Positions 23,641 to 32,745 of a stretch of 64,000 nucleotides of DNA are shown here, piece by piece. Position 1 is the first letter of the stretch, and every line of letters begins with the position of its first letter. The DNA is from Marilutibacter penaei (GTDB taxonomy: Bacteria > Pseudomonadota > Gammaproteobacteria > Xanthomonadales > Xanthomonadaceae), in NCBI RefSeq assembly GCF_014145395.1, contig NZ_JACHTE010000001.1, positions 124,001 through 188,000 of the forward strand, given 5' to 3'. The notes beneath the pieces are model-generated. The model ran no database searches and was not told the DNA's origin. It saw only the letters and a program-made list of their open reading frames with translations. Position numbers and translations under genes: made by a program.

Positions 23641-24660
23641 ATGCCAATGCCTGCTTCCTTGCCACGATTCGAGCCTTGCGGCGCCCTGCTAGCCGATATC
23701 GGAGGCACCAACGCACGCTTCGCGCTGGCCTCGCCCGACGCGGCGCACCCCGACATCATGGCCGGCAGCATGCGTATCCATCCGGTCGCCGGTTTCGCGT
23801 CGCTGGCCGAGGCCGCCTCCCACTACCTGGCGGAGATGGACGCGATGCCCCGGCGTGGCGTGTTCGCGGTGGCCGGGCCGATCGAGGACGGGGAAGCCCG
23901 CATCACCAACCATCCGTGGACGATCTCGGCAACGGACATGCGCGACGCGCTCGGCCTGGACGAGGTCGAACTGGTCAACGACTTCACCGCGCAGGCAATG
24001 GCGGTCACCGCCCTGGCAACGGGCGACACCGTGTCGCTGGGAGGAGCCGCCTGGGGCGGCCTCGAGGCGGGCGGCGATCACACCTACGCGGTGCTGGGCG
24101 CAGGTACCGGACTGGGCGTCGGCGGCCTGCTGCGCCGCGACGGCCGCTACCATCCACTGCAGACGGAGGGCGGCCATTCGAGCTTCGCGCCCTGCAATGA
24201 CGAGGAGATCGAAGTCCTGCGGTACCTCGCCGGGGCGTTCCCCCGCGTGTCCAACGAGCGCCTGCTCAGCGGCAGCGGCCTGGTCAACCTGCACCGCGCA
24301 CTCAGCCACGTCCATGGGCGCGCTCCAGAGGTGCTCGAGCCCCGCGACATCACCGCCCGCGCCGCCGCCGGCGACCCTGCGTGCCTCCATTCCATCGAGG
24401 TCTTCTGCGCGATTTTCGGCGCAGTGGCCGGCGATCTCGCGCTGACCCTCGGCGCTTGGGACGGCGTGTTCCTGACCGGCGGACTGGTACCGCGCCTGAT
24501 GCCCTGGCTGCCTGGGTCCGCGTTCCGCTCGCGCTTCGAGGAGAAAGGTCGACTGGCGCCCGCCTTGTCCCGGGTGCCGGCGATCGCCGTGGTCCACCAC
24601 CAGCCGGGCCTGCTGGGTGCCGCCGCGATGAGCGTGGCGACCCGGGCCAGGGATCGATGA
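23641..24660 (+). CDS. glk: glucokinase
   Basis: A 339-residue glucokinase of the bacterial Glk (PF02685) family phosphorylating cytoplasmic glucose. The phosphate-binding motif is LLADIGGTNARFALA; the catalytic Asp lies in VELVNDFTAQAMAV; sugar-contact residues are in TEGGHSSFAPCND; a second glycine-rich block is VFLTGGLVPRLM. The start at 23641 (MPMPASLPRFEP) is the most family-like. Its stop overlaps the next glycosidase gene as ATGA, which ties glucose phosphorylation to hydrolysis of a glucose-containing polymer. The proposed partners are the vSGLT-like transporter and GH3 beta-glucosidase downstream. Confidence 0.92.
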   Translation: MPMPASLPRFEPCGALLADIGGTNARFALASPDAAHPDIMAGSMRIHPVAGFASLAEAASHYLAEMDAMPRRGVFAVAGPIEDGEARITNHPWTISATDMRDALGLDEVELVNDFTAQAMAVTALATGDTVSLGGAAWGGLEAGGDHTYAVLGAGTGLGVGGLLRRDGRYHPLQTEGGHSSFAPCNDEEIEVLRYLAGAFPRVSNERLLSGSGLVNLHRALSHVHGRAPEVLEPRDITARAAAGDPACLHSIEVFCAIFGAVAGDLALTLGAWDGVFLTGGLVPRLMPWLPGSAFRSRFEEKGRLAPALSRVPAIAVVHHQPGLLGAAAMSVATRARDR

Positions 24661-25952
24661 TCGCGCGCCGTCGTCGTACCACGGCATTCACCGCATTGGC
24701 GGTGCTGTCGACGCTGGCCACCGCCGGAGCGGCGGAGGTGCGCGTCGTTGAAACCACCGGCGGCCATCGGCTGGAGGTGGACGGCACGCCGTTCCGCATC
24801 AGGGGCGCGGGGCTGGGCGACGGCCCGATGGCTCGGCTGGCGGGGCGCGGCGCCAACGCGGTACGGACGTGGCGCATCCCGGCGGACCCCGGCGAAGCAC
24901 GGGCGCTGCTCGACGAAGCGGAGCGCCTGGGGCTGAAGGTTGCGCTGGGCCTGGACATGGTCCCGCCGCGTCGCGGCTTCGACTACGGCGATCCGGCCAC
25001 GGTGGCCGCCCAGCAGGCGCGTCTCGGCGAGCAGGTACGGCGCTGGCGCGGGCATCCGGCGTTGCTGATGTGGGTGGTCGGCAACGAACTGAACCTGCAC
25101 AACGAAGACCCGGCGGTCTGGGACGCGGTCGAAACCGTGGCCTCGATGATCCATGCACTGGATCCCGACCACCCGGTCACCACCACGCTGGCGGGCTTCG
25201 ACGAGGCGCTGATCGGCGAGGTCAAGGCCCGGGTGCCGTCCCTCGACCTGCTGGCCGTGCAGCTGTACGGCGACCTGGGCGGGTTCCCGGCCCGCCTGCG
25301 GGCCGCGGGCTGGGACGGTCCCTATGTCGTGACCGAATGGGGACCGACCGGCCACTGGGAAAGCCCGCTGACCGCATGGGGCGCGCCCATCGAGGACACC
25401 GCGACCCGCAAGGCGGAACTGCTGTTGGGCCGGCACGCCATGAACCTCGGGCCGGACCACGCGTCCGGCCTCGGCGACTTCGTCTTCCTCTGGGGCGACA
25501 AGCAGGAACGTACCCCGACCTGGTACGGGTTGCTCCTGCCGGACGGCAAGGCGACGCCGGCGGTCGACGCCATGGAACGGATCTGGACCGGCCGCTGGCC
25601 CAGCCGCCGCGCGCCCGCCACCGGCCCGCTGCGCATCGATGGGCAGGATGCCCACGCCAACATCACCCTCGTCCCCGGGCAGGAGGTGGTGGCGTCGATC
25701 GCGGCATCCGATCCCGACGGCGACCCACTGCGCCACGCCTGGCGGGTGATGCAGGAAAGCGAGGCCACCTCCGTGGGCGGCGATCCCGAGGCTACCCCCC
25801 GGATCCTCGACCTCGCGTTCGAGCCCATGGGCGCCGGCGAGGTGCGTTTCGCCGCCCCGACCGGTCCCGGCCACTACCGCCTGTTCGTCGAAATCGACGA
25901 CGGCAGCGACCGCGCGGCCTACGCCAACCTGCCGTTCCGCGTCGTCGACTGA
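24657..25952 (+). CDS. secreted clan GH-A glycoside hydrolase, specificity unknown
   Basis: A 431-residue protein with a signal peptide of about 26 residues, a TIM barrel resembling the GH2 catalytic domain (about 38-330) and a C-terminal Ig-like domain (about 335-431, with VVASIAASDPDGDPLRHAW). The clan GH-A catalytic pair is visible: acid/base E144 in WVVGNELNLHNE and nucleophile E227 in YVVTEWGPTGHWE. There is no GH2 N-terminal sugar-binding domain. Related sequences occur widely in Bacteroidetes and Xanthomonadaceae, but I cannot name a characterised member. Overlap with glk and nearby GH3 suggest a beta-glucan substrate, which is inference. Confidence 0.8.
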   Translation: MIARRRRTTAFTALAVLSTLATAGAAEVRVVETTGGHRLEVDGTPFRIRGAGLGDGPMARLAGRGANAVRTWRIPADPGEARALLDEAERLGLKVALGLDMVPPRRGFDYGDPATVAAQQARLGEQVRRWRGHPALLMWVVGNELNLHNEDPAVWDAVETVASMIHALDPDHPVTTTLAGFDEALIGEVKARVPSLDLLAVQLYGDLGGFPARLRAAGWDGPYVVTEWGPTGHWESPLTAWGAPIEDTATRKAELLLGRHAMNLGPDHASGLGDFVFLWGDKQERTPTWYGLLLPDGKATPAVDAMERIWTGRWPSRRAPATGPLRIDGQDAHANITLVPGQEVVASIAASDPDGDPLRHAWRVMQESEATSVGGDPEATPRILDLAFEPMGAGEVRFAAPTGPGHYRLFVEIDDGSDRAAYANLPFRVVD

Positions 25953-26330
25953 ACGTACTTCATGGTATGGACAGCGTGCGACAGCACGCGCCTGCCCACG
26001 TACGCCGGAGCGGACAGGGACACACGCGGCACGAAATCCCACGCCGGGTTGCGAACGCCGTGTTTTCCGCACGCTCCAGCTCGCCCGCTGCTCTCTGGGA
26101 CGGTGCGAAAGCGCCGCCATGTGCCGGTCCCCCGGCGCGCCCCGATTTTCGTGCACCGCAGCATTTCCGGCGATGCAAATCTTTTGTTTTCAGTTACTTG
26201 AGATTTCTCCATCGAGAAGTTTGACAACGCTGTCACAACGACGTGGAATGCGCCGCAAGGCAGGCGTGCCCGCCGCACCCGCGCGCCTGCCGTCGCGAAC
26301 GCCATGCATCCTTCAAAGGGGAGGGAGAGA
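25953..26330 (+). promoter_or_regulatory. promoter region of the second TonB receptor
   Basis: These 378 bases hold no gene. A sigma-70 promoter is readable: -35 TTGACA at 26221-26226, a 17-base spacer, and -10 TGGAAT at 26244-26249, giving a leader of about 75 bases. An A/T-rich tract at 26173-26212 upstream could act as an UP element. The operator at 26222-26235 overlaps the -35. AAAGGGGAGGGAGAG at 26316-26330 is the ribosome site. Confidence 0.65.
26222..26235 (+). promoter_or_regulatory. LacI-type operator candidate, second TonB receptor
   Basis: The 14-base near-palindrome TGACAACGCTGTCA overlaps the -35 hexamer, an arrangement expected for repression. It shares 12 of 14 bases with the site before the GH3 gene. 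Confidence 0.65.
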
Positions 26331-29300
26331 ATGAACCGAGGCAATCACGTGCCCAAGCAACGCCTGCTCACGTCGGCCCTGCTTGTCGCACTCGCCGGAC
26401 CGGTCGCCGCGCAGGAGACCGCTCCACCGTCCAGCACGACGGCCGACCAGCCGGCCACCGAAGCCGATGAAGTCGCCGAGCTCGACAAGATCGTCGTCAC
26501 CGGCATCCGCGAGAGCCTGACGTCGTCGATGAACCTCAAGCGCGATGCCCAGGGCATCATGGACGGCATCGTCGCGGAGGACATCGGCAAGTTCCCGGAC
26601 ACCAACCTCGCCGAGTCGCTGCAGCGCATCAGCGGCGTTTCGATCGATCGCACCTCCAGCGGCGAAGGCTCCAAGGTCACCGTCCGCGGCGTCGGCCCCG
26701 ACTTCAACCTGGTCCTGCTCAACGGCCGCCAGATGCCCGCCGCCAACCTCGGCCCGGGCGGCGGCGGCACCAGCAACTCGCGAGCGTTCGACTTCGCCAA
26801 CGTCGCCTCCGAGGCGGTGTCCGCGATCGAAGTGTTCAAGACCAGCCGCTCCAGCACCCCGACCGGCGGCATCGGCGCGACGATCAACATCAAGACGACG
26901 CGTCCGCTCGAGAACCCGGGCATGCTGGCCAGCGTGGGCGTCAAGGGCGTGCACGACACCTCGGTCGAGAACACGCCGGACCTGTACCCGGGCGAGTCCG
27001 TCACGCCGGAGATCTCGGGCATCTTCAGCAACACCTGGGGCGATGGCCGCTTCGGCCTGTCGCTGACCGCCAGCTACCAGGAGCGCGACTCGGCCTTCAG
27101 CCAGGCCGCGGTGGCCGACGGCTGGGCGATGTTCCGCGGCGACGACACCAACAGCTGGAACCGCCTGCCTCAGGCCGGCGAGCCGGGCTACGACCAGATC
27201 ACCAACCGGCCCGGCCCCGACACCATCTACGGACGCCCGCAGAACTTCGGCCTGAGCGTCAACGGCGTGCAGCGCCAGCGCACGAACGGCCAGCTGACCT
27301 TCCAGTACGCGCCGACCGACCGCGTCACCACCACGCTGGACTACACCTACTCCGAGAACAAGATCCAGCAGCAGCGCAACGAGCTGTCGGTGTGGTTCAA
27401 CTACGCGCCGGGTACCAGCTCCTGGACCGACGGCCCGATCGCCGGCCCGCTGGTGTACTCCGAGGACATCCCGGCCGGAAACGCTGACATCTCGATGGGC
27501 GGCATGAACCTGGGCACCCGTTACCAGGGCGACTCGCTCGGCTTCAACGTCGCCTGGGAAGTCAACGACGCGTTCGACCTCGAGTTCGATTACCACAACT
27601 CCACGGCCGAGGCGCGCCCGGACAGCCCGTGGGGTTCGGCGGGCGTGCTGGGCATCGCCGCCTTCCTGCGCGGAACCACCACCGTCGACTTCAGCAACGA
27701 CTTCCCGATCCTCAACATCCAGCTTCCGGCCGGCGTGACCCAGATCGAGCCGTCGGATGCCGTGGTGACGGGCTCGGTGTTCCAGAACAGCTACAACAAG
27801 TCCGAGGTCGAGCAGTTCCAGGCGCACGGCCAGTTCCGGTTCGAGGACTACTCGGGCCTGGATTTCGGCATTGCCTCGACGGAAGTCAACAACCGCACCG
27901 CCGCGGCGGTGATGCAGCGTGATACCTGGGGCGGCGTGGGCACGCCCGCGGACTACGACGACGACCTGTTCTTCGGCGACTACATGGGCGATTACTTCGG
28001 CGCCTGGTCGGGCCACGACAGCCCGAACTTCACCGACCGTTTCCTGGTGTTCGACTTCAACCGCCTGCGCGATGCCGTGGCTGGCTTCACGGGGCGCGAC
28101 GACTGGTACCGCGCACCGACGCAGTTCACCGACGACCTTCGCACCGAAGAGAAGAGCTACAGCGCGTACCTGCAATGGAACAAGACCTTCGACTGGTCGA
28201 TGCCGCTGCATGCCGCGGTCGGCGTGCGCTACGAAGAGACCGAAGTCGTCTCGGAGGCACTGGTCCGGATCGGCACCGGCATCTCCTGGGATGCCGCCAA
28301 CGAGCTCTACGTCACCTATGCCGACCAGCAGGGCTTCACCAAGCTCACCGGCGAGTACGACTACTGGCTGCCGTCGGTCGACCTCGCGCTGGAGCTGACG
28401 GACAGCATGATCCTGCGCGGCAGCTACAGCCAGAGCATCGGCCGGCCGGGCTGGCAAGACATCCAGGGCGGCCAGCGCCTCGCCAACATCGTGCGCGTGG
28501 ACGGCGGCGACGGCTCGGCGGGCAACCCGGCGCTGTCACCGCTCGAATCCGACAACTTCGACCTGTCGTTCGAGTGGTACTACGGTGACGCCAGCTACCT
28601 CTCGGTGGGTTACTTCCGCAAGAACATCACCAACTTCATCAGCAACACCATCGTCGAAGGGACGCCGTTCAACCTGAACACGCCGGTGGGCGGCACGTAT
28701 TGGAACAACGCCCTCGCGGCAGGCTGTCCGGCCACCGACATGGTCTGCATCCGCAATTACATCTTCACCAATCACGCGGGCGATCCGGGCGTGACAGTGA
28801 CCGGCACCGATGCCGCGGGCCAGCTGACCGGCAGCATCGTCGGCCAGCCGGGCGACCCGATCGCGACGTTCGACATCACCCAGCCGGCCAACCAGCGTTC
28901 CGACACCCTGGACGGCTGGGAATTCAACCTGCAGCACATGTTCGGCGGCAGCGGGTTCGGCGTGGCGGCGAACTACACCATCGTCGACTCCGGCCTGGTC
29001 TTCGACAACATGAGCCTGGGCGACCAGTACCCGATGGTGGGCCTGAGCGATTCGGCGAACCTGGTGCTGTTCTACGACAGGAATGCCTGGCAGGTCCGCG
29101 CGGCCTACAACTGGCGCGACGAGTTCCTCAACGGCATCGGTGGCCAGGGTCCGAACCCGAACTACACCGAGGCCTACGGGCAGCTCGACATGAACGTCAG
29201 CTACCAGGTCAACGACCACTGGATGCTGTTCGCCGAAGGCATCAACCTGACCGACGAGACGCAGCGCGTGTTCGCGCGGCACACCAACCAGCTGCGTTAC

Positions 29301-29351
29301 GCGACGCAGACCGGGCCGCGCTACATGTTCGGGTTCCGCTATCAGTTCTGA
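26331..29351 (+). CDS. TonB-dependent receptor (OAR/maltodextrin-receptor-like)
   Basis: A 1006-residue outer-membrane transporter. Signal peptide ends at AGPVAA-QET (about residue 24). The TonB-box-like segment ELDKIVVTGIRESL precedes the plug, which carries VAEDIGKFPDTNLAESLQRI and NGRQMPAANLGPGGGG motifs common in Xanthomonadaceae and Caulobacter receptors of glycan loci. The barrel closes with YMFGFRYQF and a terminal Phe. It is preceded by a consensus promoter with an overlapping operator and is followed by the halogenase cassette, a pairing seen repeatedly in these groups. Substrate unknown; beta-glucan or oligosaccharide is inferred from neighbours. Confidence 0.93.
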   Translation: MNRGNHVPKQRLLTSALLVALAGPVAAQETAPPSSTTADQPATEADEVAELDKIVVTGIRESLTSSMNLKRDAQGIMDGIVAEDIGKFPDTNLAESLQRISGVSIDRTSSGEGSKVTVRGVGPDFNLVLLNGRQMPAANLGPGGGGTSNSRAFDFANVASEAVSAIEVFKTSRSSTPTGGIGATINIKTTRPLENPGMLASVGVKGVHDTSVENTPDLYPGESVTPEISGIFSNTWGDGRFGLSLTASYQERDSAFSQAAVADGWAMFRGDDTNSWNRLPQAGEPGYDQITNRPGPDTIYGRPQNFGLSVNGVQRQRTNGQLTFQYAPTDRVTTTLDYTYSENKIQQQRNELSVWFNYAPGTSSWTDGPIAGPLVYSEDIPAGNADISMGGMNLGTRYQGDSLGFNVAWEVNDAFDLEFDYHNSTAEARPDSPWGSAGVLGIAAFLRGTTTVDFSNDFPILNIQLPAGVTQIEPSDAVVTGSVFQNSYNKSEVEQFQAHGQFRFEDYSGLDFGIASTEVNNRTAAAVMQRDTWGGVGTPADYDDDLFFGDYMGDYFGAWSGHDSPNFTDRFLVFDFNRLRDAVAGFTGRDDWYRAPTQFTDDLRTEEKSYSAYLQWNKTFDWSMPLHAAVGVRYEETEVVSEALVRIGTGISWDAANELYVTYADQQGFTKLTGEYDYWLPSVDLALELTDSMILRGSYSQSIGRPGWQDIQGGQRLANIVRVDGGDGSAGNPALSPLESDNFDLSFEWYYGDASYLSVGYFRKNITNFISNTIVEGTPFNLNTPVGGTYWNNALAAGCPATDMVCIRNYIFTNHAGDPGVTVTGTDAAGQLTGSIVGQPGDPIATFDITQPANQRSDTLDGWEFNLQHMFGGSGFGVAANYTIVDSGLVFDNMSLGDQYPMVGLSDSANLVLFYDRNAWQVRAAYNWRDEFLNGIGGQGPNPNYTEAYGQLDMNVSYQVNDHWMLFAEGINLTDETQRVFARHTNQLRYATQTGPRYMFGFRYQF

Positions 29352-29370
29352 TGCCCTTGGCATCGGTGGA

Positions 29371-29396
29371 GGTGCCCGGCCCGGTGGCCGGGCACC
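29371..29396 (+). terminator. strong hairpin after the receptor gene
   Basis: A perfect 10-bp stem GGTGCCCGGC/GCCGGGCACC with a six-base loop starts 20 bases after the stop. It lacks a T-run, so it may attenuate read-through into the halogenase genes rather than end all transcripts. Confidence 0.6.
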
Positions 29397-29473
29397 CTGC
29401 CCCGTGAAACGCTCCCAGCAGGGGCCGGCACCACCGCCTATGCTGGGCGCCTGATCCGCGCGCGGAGCGTCCC

Positions 29474-31027
29474 TTGTCAGAAGAAGCCGTACGCCACATC
29501 GTCATCCTGGGCGGCGGGTCCGCCGGCTGGCTGGTCGCCGGCCTGATCGCCGCCGACCATGCCACCGCCTCCGGGGCCGGCCTGGCCGTCACCCTCATCG
29601 AGTCGCCGGACGTCGCCACCATCGGGGTCGGCGAAGGCACCTGGCCGACCATGCGCGACACCCTGCGCCGCATTGGCGTGTCGGAGAGCGACTTCGTCCG
29701 CGAATGCGATGCCGCGTTCAAGCAGGGCTCGAAGTTCATGCGCTGGGCGGAGGACCGTGCCGGCGACCAGTACCACCACCCTTTCATGCTGCCGCAGGGC
29801 TACCTGGAGGCCGACCTGGTGGGGGCCTGGCAGGCCCGGCCGGGCACGGAGTTTGCGTCGCTGGTGTCGCCGCAGCCGCACCTGTGCGAGGCGGGTCGCG
29901 CCCCCAAGCAGTTCGCCACGCCGGAATTCGCCGCCGTTGCGAACTATGCCTACCACCTCGACGCGGGCAAGCTCGGCGCCTTCCTGCGCCGCCATTGCGT
30001 GGAGCGGCTGGGCGTCCGCCACATCCAGGACCATGTCACCGCGGTCGAGAGCCACCCGGGCGGCGACATCCGCGGCCTGCAGACGCGCGACCACGGTCTG
30101 GTCGAAGGCGACCTCTTCGTCGACTGCACCGGCCTGCGCGCCCTGCTGATCGGCGAGCATTTCAAGGTGGCGGCCGAGTCCTGCGGCGATACGCTGTTCA
30201 ATGACCGTGCGATCGCGGTGCAGGTGCCGTATGCCACCGAAGACACGCCGATCGCCTGCCAGACCCTGTCGACGGCCTGTCCGCATGGCTGGATCTGGGA
30301 CATCGGCCTGCAGACCCGGCGTGGCGTGGGCCACGTCTACTCGAGTGCACACTGCAACGACGCGCTGGCCGCCGAGACGCTGCGGCGCCATGTCGTCGCG
30401 ACCGGTGGGGCCGATCCCGACCCGGCATCCATGCGGGTGATCCGCTTCGACCCGGGCTTCCGTCGCCGCCAGTGGCACCGCAACTGCGTGGCCATCGGCC
30501 TGTCCAGCGGCTTCGTTGAACCGCTGGAGTCGTCGTCCCTGGTGCTGGTCGAACTGGCGGCCACCCTGCTCAGCGAACAGATGCCGGCCACCCGCGCGGC
30601 GATGGATACGATCTCGAAGCGGTTCAACGAGGCGTTCGAGTACCGGTGGGACCGCGTCGTCGACTTCCTCAAGCTGCACTACGTGCTGTCGCGACGCGGG
30701 GAAGACTACTGGCGCGCCCATCGCGACGCGGCGTCGGTACCGCCGCGGCTGCAGGAGTTGCTGGCACTCTGGCGGCACCAGCCGCCGTCGCGATACGACC
30801 TGCCGCGCGTCGACGAGGTGTTCCCCTCTGCGAGCTACCAGTACGTCCTGTACGGGATGGGCTTCAGGCCGGAGCCCCGTGCCACCCGCCGCCGCATGGA
30901 CGACCCGCGGCCCGCGGAAGGATACTTCGCTGAAGCGGCAACGCTGGCCCGTCGCATGCTGGCCGGCCTGCCCGACCACCGCGCCCTGCTCAAGCACGCC
31001 CGCTCGCAGGGCCTGCCCCGCCTCTGA
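29474..31027 (+). CDS. tryptophan 7-halogenase-family flavoprotein (divergent)
   Basis: A 517-residue member of the flavin-dependent tryptophan halogenase family (PF04820). The likely start is TTG at 29474 with GGAG six bases upstream. The FAD motif is IVILGGGSAGWLVAGL, and GVGEGTWPT matches the family GEA/GT block. The Lys aligned with the catalytic lysine of PrnA is K83 (AFKQGSKFMRW). The WxWxIP motif that excludes monooxygenase activity is altered to GWIWDIGLQ. Family members beside TonB receptors have no proven substrate, so free-tryptophan chlorination should not be assumed. It heads a four-gene run with SapC, cupin and a second halogenase. Confidence 0.85.
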   Translation: MSEEAVRHIVILGGGSAGWLVAGLIAADHATASGAGLAVTLIESPDVATIGVGEGTWPTMRDTLRRIGVSESDFVRECDAAFKQGSKFMRWAEDRAGDQYHHPFMLPQGYLEADLVGAWQARPGTEFASLVSPQPHLCEAGRAPKQFATPEFAAVANYAYHLDAGKLGAFLRRHCVERLGVRHIQDHVTAVESHPGGDIRGLQTRDHGLVEGDLFVDCTGLRALLIGEHFKVAAESCGDTLFNDRAIAVQVPYATEDTPIACQTLSTACPHGWIWDIGLQTRRGVGHVYSSAHCNDALAAETLRRHVVATGGADPDPASMRVIRFDPGFRRRQWHRNCVAIGLSSGFVEPLESSSLVLVELAATLLSEQMPATRAAMDTISKRFNEAFEYRWDRVVDFLKLHYVLSRRGEDYWRAHRDAASVPPRLQELLALWRHQPPSRYDLPRVDEVFPSASYQYVLYGMGFRPEPRATRRRMDDPRPAEGYFAEAATLARRMLAGLPDHRALLKHARSQGLPRL

Positions 31028-31038
31028 CCCTGGATACG

Positions 31039-31740
31039 ATGAGCCAGCACGCCGCACTCGACCCCGCCCTGCACCGCGACCTGCGCGTCGACATGTCGCG
31101 GGGCGCCGCCTTGGGCGACGCCCTGATGTTCGCGCCGACCTTCCCGGCCGAGTTCCGCAACGTCCAGGCGCACTACCCGATCGTGTTCCACAAGGATGCC
31201 GCCGGACGCTTCCAGCCAGTCGCGCTGTTCGGCTTCGGGCCAGGGCAGAACCTGTATCTCGACGGCACGCGCTGGGAGGCCGGCTACCTGCCGCTGGCGG
31301 TCGAACGCCAGCCATTCCTGATCGGCAGCGGCGCGGAGCCCAGCGTGCACGTCGACCTCGACAGCCCGCGCGTGGGCGCGGCGACCGGCGAGCCGCTGTT
31401 CGATGCCGGCGGCCAGGCGACGCCCACCCTCGAACGGGCGATCGCGGTCCTGCGGACCCTGCACGAGGGCCTGCAGTCGAACGCCGCCTTCGTGGCGACG
31501 CTGCTCGAGCATGACCTGCTGGAGTCCTTCGTCCTCGATGTCGAACTGGACGACGGCAGCCAGCATCGGCTGTCGGGCTTCTACGCGATCCACGAGGAAC
31601 ACCTGCGGTCGCTGGCACCGGAAACGGCAGGACGCCTGCATGCGCAGGGCTGGCTGGAGGCCGCCTACATGGCCCTGGCCTCGCTGGGCCAGCTTCGGGC
31701 GCTGATCGAACGGGCACGGGGCCATGCTCGCGCCCGCTGA
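31039..31740 (+). CDS. SapC-family protein
   Basis: A 233-residue cytoplasmic-looking protein of the SapC family (PF07277; named after a Campylobacter S-layer-associated protein). No signal peptide or membrane segment is seen. Recognisable blocks are ALMFAPTFPAEFRNVQAHYPIVF, FGFGPGQNLYLDGTRWEAGY and LPLAVERQPFLIG, followed by a helical C-terminal half. SapC genes recur next to halogenase-family and cupin genes in TonB-receptor loci of Xanthomonadaceae and Caulobacterales. Molecular role unknown. It starts 11 bases after the halogenase stop and its end overlaps the cupin gene by 17 bases. Confidence 0.85.
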   Translation: MSQHAALDPALHRDLRVDMSRGAALGDALMFAPTFPAEFRNVQAHYPIVFHKDAAGRFQPVALFGFGPGQNLYLDGTRWEAGYLPLAVERQPFLIGSGAEPSVHVDLDSPRVGAATGEPLFDAGGQATPTLERAIAVLRTLHEGLQSNAAFVATLLEHDLLESFVLDVELDDGSQHRLSGFYAIHEEHLRSLAPETAGRLHAQGWLEAAYMALASLGQLRALIERARGHARAR

Positions 31741-32743
31741 AGCCATCGAAGAGCGCCACGGGCTCGCCGCGGGCGAACTGCCGGACGAGGTGCTCGACGG
31801 CGACCGCCCGGTCGTGCTGCGCGGCGCCGTCGCGCACTGGCCGATGGTCGGCGCATCACGGGGCCCGGCACGCGATGCGGCCGCCTACCTCAACGGGTTC
31901 CGCCGTGCAGACGCGCCGCCGGTGGTGGCGACGGTCGGCCCACCTTCGATCCAGGGCCGCTTCTTCTACAACGATGACCTGAGCGGGTTCAATTTCCGGC
32001 AGGAGCAGGTGCCGCTGCATGTCGTGCTGGGCACACTCTTGAAGTACGAGACCGACCCGGCGCCACCGGCGATCTACGTCGGTTCGACCAGCATCGACAC
32101 CTGGCTGCCGGGCTTTCGCAGCGACAACGCGCTCGACTTCGGTCCGCGCGACCCGCTCGCCAGCATCTGGATCGGCAACCGCACGCGGATTGCGCCCCAC
32201 CAGGACGTGCCGGACAACCTCGCCTGCGTGGTCGCCGGCCGGCGGCGCTTCACCCTGTTCCCGCCGGAGCAGTTGCGTAACCTCTACGTGGGCCCCCTGG
32301 ACTTCACGCCCGCGGGGCAGCCGATCAGCCTCGTGGACCTGGACGCACCCGACCTCGAGCGTTTCCCCCGGTTCGCGGAGGCCATGGCGCATGCGCGCGT
32401 CGTCGAACTCCAGGCCGGCGATGCGATCTTCATCCCCAGCCTGTGGTGGCACCAGATCGAGGCGCTGGATGCGTTCAACGTACTGGTGAATTACTGGTGG
32501 CGACGCACGCCGGCCTGGATGGACACGCCGATGAACGCGCTGATGCTGGCCCTGGCGACCGTGCGCGACCTGCCACCCGCGCAGCGCGCGGCCTGGCAGG
32601 ACGCCTTCAACCACTACGTGTTCGAACCCGGCGACGCCACCGCCGGCCACATCCCCGATACCGCGCGCCGCAGCCTCGGACCGTTCGACGAACGGCGCGC
32701 CAAAGAGCTGCGCGAGTGGCTCAGGAACCGACTGGACCGCTGA
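31724..32743 (+). CDS. cupin-like (JmjC-type) Fe(II)/2-oxoglutarate hydroxylase-like protein
   Basis: A 339-residue cupin_8/JmjC-like protein. The metal triad is readable as H159-x-D161 in RIAPHQDVPDN and a distal H243 in FIPSLWWHQIEA, fitting a 2-oxoglutarate-dependent oxygenase. YNDDLSGFNFRQEQVPLHVV and WIGNRTRIAPHQDVPDNLAC are typical blocks of the bacterial cupin-like family found with SapC. Relatives of the fold hydroxylate proteins or peptides. It overlaps the SapC gene by 17 bases and ends two bases before the second halogenase, so the cassette is a tight translational unit. Confidence 0.84.
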   Translation: MLAPAEAIEERHGLAAGELPDEVLDGDRPVVLRGAVAHWPMVGASRGPARDAAAYLNGFRRADAPPVVATVGPPSIQGRFFYNDDLSGFNFRQEQVPLHVVLGTLLKYETDPAPPAIYVGSTSIDTWLPGFRSDNALDFGPRDPLASIWIGNRTRIAPHQDVPDNLACVVAGRRRFTLFPPEQLRNLYVGPLDFTPAGQPISLVDLDAPDLERFPRFAEAMAHARVVELQAGDAIFIPSLWWHQIEALDAFNVLVNYWWRRTPAWMDTPMNALMLALATVRDLPPAQRAAWQDAFNHYVFEPGDATAGHIPDTARRSLGPFDERRAKELREWLRNRLDR

Positions 32744-32745
32744 CC

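Noticed and set aside
29439-29444. TATGCT as a promoter for the first halogenase gene
   Set aside because: No acceptable -35 at 16-18 bases; read-through from the receptor remains the simpler explanation.
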